Shown here piece by piece: positions 11,411 through 23,400 of a stretch of DNA of 64,000 nucleotides. The DNA is from Aspidiotus rigidus (Eukaryota > Arthropoda > Insecta > Hemiptera > Diaspididae), in NCBI GenBank assembly GCA_035079385.1, contig JAVHKY010000004.1, positions 14,849,001 to 14,913,000 of the forward strand, read 5' to 3'. The notes beneath the pieces are model-generated. The model worked only from the letters and a program-made list of their open reading frames with translations, had not been told where the DNA came from and did no database searches. The translations under genes and the position numbers were made by a program. Positions within the stretch are counted from its first letter, which is position 1, and every line of letters starts with the position of its first letter.

Positions 11411-14400
11411 CTACAAGATCAAGAAGAAGAACAACACCGTTAAGATTTCTGGAACTTTAAAGTACGATTGTGTGTTAATTTTTTCATACCTGAGTATCAA
11501 ACCCTCGTCCACAGCATAGAGAAGAACAAGAATCCGCATCCTGGGCCGATTTACTGCATTTACGATTCTTGGTACCGAGAATACCTTTCTTCGGATTGTG
11601 TTTACAAAAATTGGGCGACTTGTTCACATGGATCAGATCGCTTTTTTTGATTTCCTTTTTCGTTCTGGCTTTATTACGTTTGCTTCTCAGCTTCCCTGTG
11701 TTTATGCTATTTCGTAACTGTGAATAAACAAAATAAAAATTATCATAATTAATTTATTCGTTTCTCGTCAACCCAGAGCAAAACGAAAACATCCCTCAGA
11801 TAAGAGCATGTGATGAAGTGGTTTTTATTGTCGTAGAAGGGTGCTGTACCCTCCGTTTGTAATATGTTGATTTTTCCTTGTCTCAAACACATCCACCAAA
11901 GTTTCAATAGCGATGAAAATATCAATTAGTAATTCATCATGTGCGAAAGAATTCAAGGTAAGAGTATCGCATCCTATAAGAAACTTGTATTCGCGTTCCC
12001 TCGCTAGCTTCGAGAAAGTAATTTTCAATCCCATGAGAAAAATTTTTTGCCTCATTCTTCATCACTCATGAAGACATTCTCTTCGTTTTAGAAATATTTT
12101 CGCGGTTAAACTTCCAAATCTTAATCGATATGTCACAGTTAAAACTCGAAATTATAGTCAAAACTAGTTTCTCAAATAATTTTAGTCACATCTAGTTTTA
12201 ACTACCGGTAGTGAATTCTAGGATTTAATGACGGTTTTAATTTTTTTTAGTAAATTCTAGTTTCAACTAAAATTAATTATAATTCTTTGAGTTCAATTGG
12301 AGACTCCCCCATAAGTTACCTACAACCTGGACATGGTGTGGGGGGCCATGCAGTGTGTCACCTATTCTCTGGCAGCGGCGTTCTTTGGTGTGTGACCTTG
12401 CTGGGCGCAGGCGAGTTCGTGGATGGGGTGACAGGCGAGTGTGCGGCACAGATTGAATAAATGTGGACAAGAATGAATGAAGAGAACCGGTTCTGGTGCC
12501 ATAGACTAGGCTGACCACGTGGGTTGTCACCTGGATCGAGGGACTTGGACTGGCAGACCAGGCTGACCACCTGGGTTGCCATCTGAAGCCTGTCTCACGA
12601 GTTGTGAGGGTCCGGGTGTGATGCCAGGACTGATCCTCTGGAACGCGCTACTGAACCCGCAAACTAGAATGGCGTCTTGTACCAGCTGGGTGCACATTGG
12701 GTTTGCCTCTGGAGGGCGCCTGCATAATGCTAGATTGAGCTGTGTTTTGTCGAGTGCCCTAGTGGATTCTGAGGGTGTGAAGATAGTGTAGTCGGTGTTT
12801 GATGAGGTCGTGGTTTGGTGGTGAGTTCTTGCTGAGACGCGGGTAGGGTGCTCTAGGAGAAGGAAACTCCGAGGCAACTTCAACCGCAGGGAAGAAAACC
12901 CTTTAAGTTTATAGGAAAGTCAAAGGATAAGGGAAGGACAACCCCGACAGAAAACCGTCAACTGGTGCAGGCAGTTGCAGCTGCATTAGAATCATACATA
13001 ATGTACGAGGTCATACACTCCTTATAGCCTTCACCTCCCGTATGAATGGAGTTCCATACTGCTTTCCTTGCTTTCACGTCTTGTTTGTATGGGGTTGCGT
13101 CCTGGCCCTGGTGGAGTATCTGCCCGTGACTAGGTAGGAGAAGGAAAACTCTGATGATTAAAACTCGGTCATAGCGGTGAGGTGTGCGCTTTTCCCTGTG
13201 CGTGGGGAAAGAATGGTCCTGCAAGATGATTCGGATGTTGGGGTGCTGTCCAAGAATCAGACAATGAGGTATACACAACAGCAATTCTTGATGGTGCCCG
13301 TAGGGAGCATAGTGGCTACAAGTATACCAGTTCATAGTTGAAAGAAAGTAAAGGTAGCCAACACCTCCAAGGAAATCGATTTTCGCAATTACTCTTCTAC
13401 TTTACACTAGTCAAAATTAGTTCTGCCTGACAGTGAGTTAATTCTAGTTTTCACAAATAGAAACTAGGTTTTAACCGAAATTATTTCATCTAGAACTAAT
13501 TCTAACGTCGAGGGCTCCACTTTATTCTAGAATTTAATAGTTAAAACTAGTTGTAACTGAAATTACTTAGGGAAACTAGTTTCAACTAGTGAATTCTAGA
13601 ATTCACTGATTTCGGGTTTTAACAGTAACAAATATTATATATAGATTGACAACCCACTCCACTGTCTTTCTTGCAGTAATCTTTCATCAACCTTCCCTCT
13701 ATACAAGCGCTTTCTATGCGATGTCAATTTTACCAACTGCTGAGAGTCGGTCCCACTTCGTAACAAAGATTTTATCGGTTCAACATCTCCCTCCCATTCG
13801 TCGTCAAGAAATTCGGAACCCCAAAACTTTTCGGCAGAGGTTTCATTTTAAAAAGTCGTATATGCTTTCTTCTCTTCGCTAATTTTTCGGACACACCGTA
13901 AAGTTCAAAGTGTCGAAGCAGGTGATCTGAAAGTCGAGTTCTTAAGCAATATGCTTCAACTCAAACGTCTACCGGAGTTAATGTCTCGACTAACTTCTTA
14001 TAGGTCTCGTTTTCAAATCCTGAATTCCTCTTAAGGGTGTGCTTTACTTGTTCGGAAACTCCGGAACGGTGTACAATAAGTTGCATAAACATCTCCAAAA
14101 ACCCTGCAAGGTTCGGGTAGCCAGCGGTCACTACGCGACGCTTATCAGGCGTGCGTGGGTAGTCCTCATAACAAATGACGAGGAATGATTCTTGAGCTAT
14201 ATATGATAGGAGGGGGACTTGGAAAATTTTCGAGCTCCGAGGTTTGCCGGCCAGGCGGACAGAGGAATTTTTTTTCAAACCCCCCCATAAAACGGGTTTC
14301 CTGTTTAAAACAATTTGATCTTCGACGCCACGGCTGGAACTCCACAGGAGACCCAAAAGTTACTGCATATAAGTGCCTGAAATATTTCTTTCAGTCCTTA

Positions 14401-17400
14401 ATTTCTGTGATTCCCCAGATGAAGAATGCGGAGGAAGATGGGAGAATATTCACACAAGATGAGCTGAACAATCGGATTTTCAACACCCTCTAGAAAAAAT
14501 TCTCACTCTCGTGCTATACATGGTAGGAGGAGGGTTTAGAAAAACTCACGGGTTCTTTAACGGAGTTGAACGAGGGAAGGCGGGGAACCTGTTTCATACG
14601 GCGTGCGGGAATTGAAAATGTAGATTGTGATGCCACAAGGCTGTCCTATGACATCATCAAACTGTGACGTCATAGCCCCCCCAGCTATATTATATAATAA
14701 GAGTGGGACGTGGAAAAAAGCTGATCTATGACGTCACCAGATTGTGACCTCACAAGGCTGACTTATGACGTCATCAAACGGTGACGTCGAGGGCCCCACC
14801 ATCCAAGCTATATATAATAGGAAGGGATTTCGAAAATGTTTGAGCTCCAGTTTTGCTGCCCGGCCGAACAGCGGATATTTTTTTCGACCTACCCCCCCCC
14901 CCCCCTCCCTTGAAACAAGTTCCCTGTAAAAACGGTCCCTCCAGACCATTTCGTTTGGACATCCCCCTTCTTCCTCCGCAACCATCATAATTATTACAGT
15001 TGTAACCGCTGGAACCAAAAAAAAAAAAACTCAAAAAATTCTTCAGATATTTACGGGTGGGGAGCGCAGAGAAGTAAAAAACCCCAAAATAGAAAAAGGA
15101 ACCAAACAATTTACTAGTTAAAGAAAGTTTGAAATTTTTTCAAGTCCCAAAAGTAGGTCAAGGTCTCTCATGACGTCATCGGAGACCCCTAGCCTTAAGA
15201 CACATCCATGTTAATGTTTATTGGTTTGGGGGTTTCCAAGACTGTGTCTACCCTGAAGCCGAGATCTATAATGACGTCAACAGACATACCAAATCCCTTA
15301 GTCTAGTTTTCAATACAATTTGAGTATATGTGACCTACTGCGATGAGAAAATGATGCTCATTGCCCACTGACAGGAACACCATGTAAATACTGTAAATAT
15401 TTTTTGGTGAGTAAATGTCCGGCTGTTTAAACTGTAGCATGTATTGGAAACTACTAGGATTATTAGGTGTTCATCAGTCACGTTCGTGTGAAGAGAACAT
15501 CTATAAATAGTCGCGAGATTTCTTGTTCTTGAAAAGAAAGGAAGGAAAGGTTTTACGACAAACACATGTGCCTAGGTTTAGACGAACTGACTGCACTTTC
15601 AACGTTTACCATTGTAATTGAGCGATGATTGTGTCGTTCTACAGTCAACGATCTTCAACGAATGTAAAAAAAATCCTGTATCGGATTATAAGAAATAGGC
15701 TGGCGCGGGTAGCCGGGTCCAGGGACGCGACCGGACGAAAGTACGCGCGATCGAGAAGGGTAGGTTTCAAACTGCTCTGTTTATTAGTAAATCAGTTCGG
15801 TTAAATCGTGGTCGATCGTCGAAGTTACTAAGCGTCTAATGTTGTATTGTTGTGTCGAGGTTTTGTTCGATTGTAATTAGAAATTAACTTTTTGGAGAAA
15901 GTACTCTCATAGGTGGTGACGGAGTATATTCGTATACGTGTAGGGTGCTCTTAATAAGTTGATTCGTACGTTATTGAGCTACTGATATCGTATTGGTGAG
16001 TTGGTTCACTGAGCACCATTCTTTTATCGTTATAATATTTAGATCGATGTACGAGTAGGGTACAATAACTGTATTCATAGTTGATACTTAACTATAGAGA
16101 GCATAAGTTAATTAATTATTGTGGGCTGGCTAGTCAGGGAAGAGTCGGTCTCCCGTTGAGGAGGTTACAGTGACCGAAGGACTGGTCAGGCCGTTGAGAC
16201 GGCTGTAGTTGGATTTTTCTTATTGAGAACGCACAAGTCCATCAGGGTCGTTTGTATAAACGGACTGATCGAGATGTTGACAGTATTTGAGTACAGATCG
16301 CCGGATGAGGCAGTACTTCAGATGGTTATAAATACAGATCGCCGACTGAGGCAGTATTCGAGCACAGATTGCCGGATGGGGCAGTGCTCGAGTACAGATC
16401 GCCGACCGAGGCAGTATTTAAGTACAGATCGCCGATGAGGCAGTATTCGAGCACAGATCGCCGACTGAGGCAGTATTTAAGTACAGATCGCCGACGAGGC
16501 AGTGTTTGAGTACAGAGCGCCGACCGAGGCAGTACTTTGTTTTGTACATTGTTGCATGCATTGTTTATGGTAGACGTTGGTTAGATTAAGGCCACGTCTG
16601 ATGGACGTTTTGGCATTAGATAAGGCGCTACTGGATTAAGTAGATGGTAGTCGACGCTGTGGGTGAGCCACATGTAGAGCGTCGGGGGTCTGGCTCACAA
16701 ATCGTTGGTAGAGGCCGGCCAACCTCTGCCTTCGTGGTAGTGGGAGGATCCTGCCTTGATTCGGACTTGTGCAGAAAAGGGATATAAAGAGGAGAGATAC
16801 GTTGGTGGTAGAATCTTCTTGTAATTTTCATTGGTTAGATCTGAGCACTGTTTGACCACCAACACTCTCATTAGAGTTTTTGCGGGTTCTGCTCGTCATA
16901 TAGTTTAGACTAGCTTATTATTAGCGATGGGAGTAGTGCTCAACCATTTTTAATTTTACAGGGATCGTTTATGACGTAAAGAACCAAGCAGTCACCGTCA
17001 GCGCAGGTAATTAGAATCAGTAAGATAAGTCAGTCTAGTTGTCGAAGGTTAAAATTCTGTTCTATTATTGTATTGACGCCTTGCTTAGTTCAGAACAGGC
17101 AACTTGTACTCCTCTCCCTCTCCCTTACACGAAAAATTAGCTTCACATTAATCAGAAGTGGGATTGCCCTGCCCTATGTTATTCTGACGCGTTAAATTAA
17201 ATTTTAGATCGTTATTTAGGTCGAAAAACCTGCTGGTGGCTGAATTGGTTCAGAGTGAAAATTATCATCGCTTAACGTTCACAAATATCTATGTTTGTTT
17301 TTTTTTTTTTTTAGCATTTTCTTTCATCATGTCTTCTCGCTCAACTCGTTCAAATCCCTTGGGTTCTGCTGAATCAAATATTGTCAACGTCCCTGTCTCT

Positions 17401-20400
17401 CAACCCCTTCGTAAACGCGCGCGCCCTAATGAATGTTCTTCAAATTCGTCATCTACTGTGGTCACCAATGACCAAATTTTGATGGAACAGCAGGTGCAAA
17501 GTGATGGCACCAGTCGAAAAATGAAGGACATTTATCGAGGTCCTCTAGTGGTCACGGAAGTGTTGCCGAATGATCGGTATAGGGTGCGCAGTTTAGATGG
17601 GACCCAGGGAAAAAGGGTTTATAGTGGGACGACAGCAGCAGATAAGATGAGGCCTTGGGTGGCACCAGGAGGTGTCTCGGATGATTCGTCAGGTGCGGAA
17701 GATGATTGTAGCGAGGCTGAGGAGGAGCCGATAGCTGCCCGTCTTCGCAGACGTCGCCATTGATACCACCCTGCCGTTGGAGCCTCGGGAATGCCTCGGG
17801 ACGAGGCACAGGTCAGGAAGGCCGAATGTAAATACTGTAAATATTTTTTGGTGAGTAAATGTCCGGCTGTTTAAACTGTAGCATGTATTGGAAACTACTA
17901 GGATTATTAGGTGTTCATCAGTCACGTTCGTGTGAAGAGAACATCTATAAATAGTCGCGAGATTTCTTGTTCTTGAAAAGAAAGGAAGGAAAGGTTTTAC
18001 GACAAACACATGTGCCTAGGTTTAGACGAACTGACTGCACTTTCAACGTTTACCATTGTAATTGAGCGATGATTGTGTCGTTCTACAGTCAACGATCTTC
18101 AACGAATGTAAAAAAAATCCTGTATCGGATTATAAGAAATAGGCTGGCGCGGGTAGCCGGGTCCAGGGACGCGACCGGACGAAAGTACGCGCGATCGAGA
18201 AGGGTAGGTTTCAAACTGCTCTGTTTATTAGTAAATCAGTTCGGTTAAATCGTGGTCGATCGTCGAAGTTACTAAGCGTCTAATGTTGTATTGTTGTGTC
18301 GAGGTTTTGTTCGATTGTAATTAGAAATTAACTTTTTGGAGAAAGTACTCTCATAGGTGGTGACGGAGTATATTCGTATACGTGTAGGGTGCTCTTAATA
18401 AGTTGATTCGTACGTTATTGAGCTACTGATATCGTATTGGTGAGTTGGTTCACTGAGCACCATTCTTTTATCGTTATAATATTTAGATCGATGTACGAGT
18501 AGGGTACAATAACTGTATTCATAGTTGATACTTAACTATAGAGAGCATAAGTTAATTAATTATTGTGGGCTGGCTAGTCAGGGAAGAGTCGGTCTCCCGT
18601 TGAGGAGGTTACAGTGACCGAAGGACTGGTCAGGCCGTTGAGACGGCTGTAGTTGGATTTTTCTTATTGAGAACGCACAAGTCCATCAGGGTCGTTTGTA
18701 TAAACGGACTGATCGAGATGTTGACAGTATTTGAGTACAGATCGCCGGATGAGGCAGTACTTCAGATGGTTATAAATACAGATCGCCGACTGAGGCAGTA
18801 TTCGAGCACAGATTGCCGGATGGGGCAGTGCTCGAGTACAGATCGCCGACCGAGGCAGTATTTAAGTACAGATCGCCGATGAGGCAGTATTCGAGCACAG
18901 ATCGCCGACTGAGGCAGTATTTAAGTACAGATCGCCGACGAGGCAGTGTTTGAGTACAGAGCGCCGACCGAGGCAGTACTTTGTTTTGTACATTGTTGCA
19001 TGCATTGTTTATGGTAGACGTTGGTTAGATTAAGGCCACGTCTGATGGACGTTTTGGCATTAGATAAGGCGCTACTGGATTAAGTAGATGGTAGTCGACG
19101 CTGTGGGTGAGCCACATGTAGAGCGTCGGGGGTCTGGCTCACAAATCGTTGGTAGAGGCCGGCCAACCTCTGCCTTCGTGGTAGTGGGAGGATCCTGCCT
19201 TGATTCGGACTTGTGCAGAAAAGGGATATAAAGAGGAGAGATACGTTGGTGGTAGAATCTTCTTGTAATTTTCATTGGTTAGATCTGAGCACTGTTTGAC
19301 CACCAACACTCTCATTAGAGTTTTTGCGGGTTCTGCTCGTCATATAGTTTAGACTAGCTTATTATTAGCGATGGGAGTAGTGCTCAACCATTTTTAATTT
19401 TACAGGGATCGTTTATGACGTAAAGAACCAAGCAGTCACCGTCAGCGCAGGTAATTAGAATCAGTAAGATAAGTCAGTCTAGTTGTCGAAGGTTAAAATT
19501 CTGTTCTATTATTGTATTGACGCCTTGCTTAGTTCAGAACAGGCAACTTGTACTCCTCTCCCTCTCCCTTACACGAAAAATTAGCTTCACAACCATTTCT
19601 CTCTTATTAGATGTCCAATCAGAGAGAAATGGTGTTCCTGCGCCAATGGGCAATGAGCATCCTTTTCTCATCGCAGATCACATATATGGCTATAACTGCG
19701 CGTTCACCGGTATTTCGTAGGCCAATATAAGCCCAATTGTGTACTGCATTTTAGGCTACGCGTTTAGCCTCATTATGGACTAACTTATAGTGCACTGTAT
19801 TTTTAACCCAAGTTGGCCTACGTAGGTCAAGGTCGCTGATGACGTCATACTACACCCCGAGAAAAATTTTTCAAAGCCCCTAAGCTAGATTAAGTCATTG
19901 GTGACGTGATGTGTCTCGTAAAAAGCATCTCTCAAGATAGTGTCTCGCAAAATTTTCACTGACCCCAGCTCAAAAACACATGTCAATTGTCTTCTTTAAT
20001 TCCAGATTCTCCTGAGTAAAAAATTCATGAAACTTTGTCTTCTTCGTGTCGAAGACTGACAGACAGTTCTATTCGGAGCACGTCCAGATATCTTGACGGG
20101 GACAGCAAATGGAAAAGGAGAGGAGGGATGTTCCGGCAAGGATCGTGAGGGAAAGAAAATTCTCGCTTTCATCTTTCGGCTGATTAATCACCATCGAACT
20201 GACGTATATCCCCCGCTATAGTGACAGGCTTGTCGAATATCGATGGTAATTTTTTAGTAATCTTTATAAAAAAGTGATACAAAAAGAAGATAAAGATCAT
20301 GTCGATTCACGTCTCTATGGTCAAGAAGTTCACTGCAATAGTGTTACAACAAACATATAAAACTAGTCCAAAGGAGCCCGGGTGAGGTATGCCATACTTG

Positions 20401-23400
20401 TATATTGACAAAATAGCCTTAGGAAGGAGGATTAAGAGTGTGCTTTACTTGTTCGGAAACTCCGAAACGGTGTACAATAAATTGCATAAACATCTCCAAA
20501 AACCCTGCAAGGTTCGGGTAGCCAGCGGTCACTACGCGACGCTTGTCGGGCGTGCGTGGGTAGTCCTCGTAACAAATGACGAGGAATAATTTTGCAAGGT
20601 CACAACTCAGGGCTCCATTTTCTAACGAATTTTTTCGATCGTTGGAAATGTTGTACAATAGGGTTCAACGAAAGGCGCTATCGGAACAGAACCCTGAGTA
20701 TTGGCTCCAGAAGAATTTCACTCTTGTCAGAAAATAGACGAATTTTTATCAATTTCAACGTTTAATTGAGAATTAAGTATACGAAAAAATTTTTAAATTC
20801 TGCTTCGATAGCGCCCCTGGTTGAACCTTTCTGGAAAACATTTCAATTATTCAGAAAGATCCGTTAAAAACTCGAGCAATAAAATGTGATTTTCGGTACC
20901 ACGTTTTACGAGCATATTTTCACAAATAAAGCACATCCTTCAGAAAGGAAGGCAGGTGAAAAAATGTGAGACAGATAAATTTTCGGGTTGGCAGTATTGG
21001 CATAAGGGAGTAGCAGAGAGTCCAAGGAGTAGGAAGGTGTGGTTAGGAGAGTGAGCCCAGTCGAGTTACGAATATTCCTTGCGGCGTGAGGAAAGGTTTG
21101 AAGAAGACCAGAGAACCGAAGATATTTCAACGAAACGAAGTCTGTTGCATGGTTGAGAGACGAAAAGCTGTGACCTAATGGAATGGTTTGGAACCGCAGA
21201 AAGATTTTAAATTGTAGACCGGAGAGGGAGAGCAATCAGTGATCAAGAGGGAGAGCAAAACTTGTTTGCAGCTAGATCCACTGCGTCGTGTTCCGGTAGA
21301 CTAATATGACCAGGGGTCCAGAGGAAAACAATTGAAGACAAAGAAAATGTTAAGGTGTGCAGGAGGATGGAAATGCGCCGAACAAAAGAATTGAAAGAGT
21401 AGGGGTTTTGCATGGCTCGGAGGGACGACAGAGGGTCAGAGAGGAGGAGGAATTTATAAGGTTGAAGTGAGTAAGGCAGGAATAGATGGCAGATAGTTTG
21501 ACAAAATATAGGAAGGTCGAGTTTTTTATATGAAAAGAGTGAGACTTCACCAAAAACTGGAAGTTTTGGTCAACAGTTTCTTTTTCATTCTTTTTCTGCA
21601 GCCTTAGCCTCGATGATTTCGAGCCGGCAACTTTCAAAACAATTCGCCGTCTGCCAAAAATTCCTGAAATTCAAGATTATAGGATTAATGTCGACTTCAG
21701 AGGTATTTTCATAAGCAGTCAGATTTTTGAAAAATATTCATTGCTGGAATTTGGATAAGTTTGATATCTTGGATATAAGAAGAGTTTCAGTCCCTTCGAC
21801 GTGCATAGCTGAATAATTTTGTTGCGTCGAGTTTGTGATTTTGGCAGCTTTCACGCTGAATTTCTGAAATTGATGATGAGTTGCCAAATTGCTTGTTTTG
21901 ATCTTCCCTCACATGAACTTCAAACAGAGGTCAGGAATGGTCTGGAGGGCATTCAAAATTTTTCACCTCACTTGAACATCTTATTTCTGGTATAGGAGAC
22001 GTTTCAAAAGTTATTTAGATTTTAGGACGAGAAATAATCTTCAAAGGTTCTATGAAAAATTATTACCCACAAATTAATGAGACGAGCAATAGTAGGAGAC
22101 GTGAACAACATTTCAGGAAATACCTTATCTATATTATATAAAGAGAAGTGCCAAAATTGCAAGTCCATCCAATTTTTTTTGTAGAGCACCTATAATCTTA
22201 GCATTTTTTTCCATTGCTTTAGCTTGCCTAGGAGAGGATTTATGCTAACAAAATCAGGGGAGAGGAGGGTATTATAAAAACCTTGAAGTAGGAAAGAGGA
22301 GGACTCCTTTCGCCCACAACTCCCGGGAAAAGCCGCGTTTGCCAAGTATTGTTACAGAAGAGTCATTAATTTTACTTGATTCAATTCTAATTAATCCATA
22401 AGGCTACTACAGTTTGGCTCCTTTGATTGCCTCGTGGAAGTTGAAATTGTCGCCCTTTCGTCTACCATTTCTACAACAAGTATGAATCATCGCGGTTCTC
22501 CCCTAACGTTTATCCTGTCGATGATTAGTTCGTACCGTAGATGTAAAGATGTAACATTTTTAATTTGGAACTTCAGCATCAGATGATGTCTAGCCTAGCC
22601 TGGTCGTTTCTTTATTTCAATAAAAAATCATCTTTCGGTGACTGTAGCTTTCTTTGATTACGTATTTATGACGTCTCGTAATTTTGAGCAGGCGCGGAAC
22701 CACGGGGGGTGGGGGGGGGAAATTTCCCCCTCCCCCCAAAAAATCCTCCAAAAAACAACAAAAAATCTGTAGTTTCGAAAGAAATGTAAAAAAAAAAAAA
22801 GGGTCTTCAGACTTTTTTTGGATTATTTCCGCTCCCCCAAAATGATCGTCTGGATTCGCACCTGTTTGAGGAGACTCACGACGTTGGAAGTCATGAATTT
22901 GATCACAAAAAGCTCTCGATTTCCGGATTTGGCTACCACGCGAATTTTCGGTTGAATTTCGGAAGATTCTCAAGTCCGAGCTAAGCTTGTATATTGGGAT
23001 GTGGAAAAATTTGATTCAGAATGATTGAGGATTAAAGAATGGTCCAGCATGATGATTCATATGATTGGGTGCTGTCCAAGAATCCGACAATAAGGCATAC
23101 ACAACAGCAATTCTCGATGAGATGGTGCCCGAAGAGAGCATAAAGGCTACAAGTATACCAGTTCATAGCTGAAAGAAAGTAAAGGTAGCCAACATCTTCA
23201 AGAATATAGAATTTTGGATTTACCCTTCTACTTTACACTCGTCAAAATTAGTTCTGCCTGACAGCTATCATTACTCCATTTTTCACTAGTTAGTTCTAGT
23301 TTCACTAATAAAAACTAGGTTTTAACCGAAATTATTTCATCTAGAACTAATTCTAACGTCGGGGATCCCACTTTATTTTAGAATTCACTAGTTAAAACTA

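Larger units (their letters stand above)
15383..19591 (+). mobile_element. Recent, non-autonomous Gypsy-type LTR retrotransposon
   Basis: Two direct repeats of exactly 1765 bp (15383-17147 and 17827-19591) start TGTAAATACTG and end TTAGCTTCACA, the canonical TG...CA form. The flanking bases ACCA at 15379-15382 and 19592-19595 are a 4-bp target duplication. All stretches compared by eye between the LTRs are identical, so insertion is recent. Only 679 bp lie between the LTRs, holding one short ORF; protease, reverse transcriptase, RNase H and most of integrase are absent. Mobilisation must have used proteins from another copy. It sits in the 20.3-kb Wnt intron, opposite to the Wnt transcription direction. 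Confidence 0.93.

Noticed and set aside
12527..13335. Minus-strand open frames in the GC-rich cargo as genes
   Set aside because: Low-stop content follows from GC-rich composition; no domain, start context or splice sites recognised.
16223..16438. Open frames inside both LTRs (also 18667-18882 and 16628-16831/19072-19275)
   Set aside because: Identical in the two LTRs and made of the 30-bp repeat or unconserved sequence; not genes.
16284..16536. Regular repeats resembling a CRISPR array
   Set aside because: Units are contiguous without unique spacers, lie in an LTR of a eukaryotic element, and have no cas genes.
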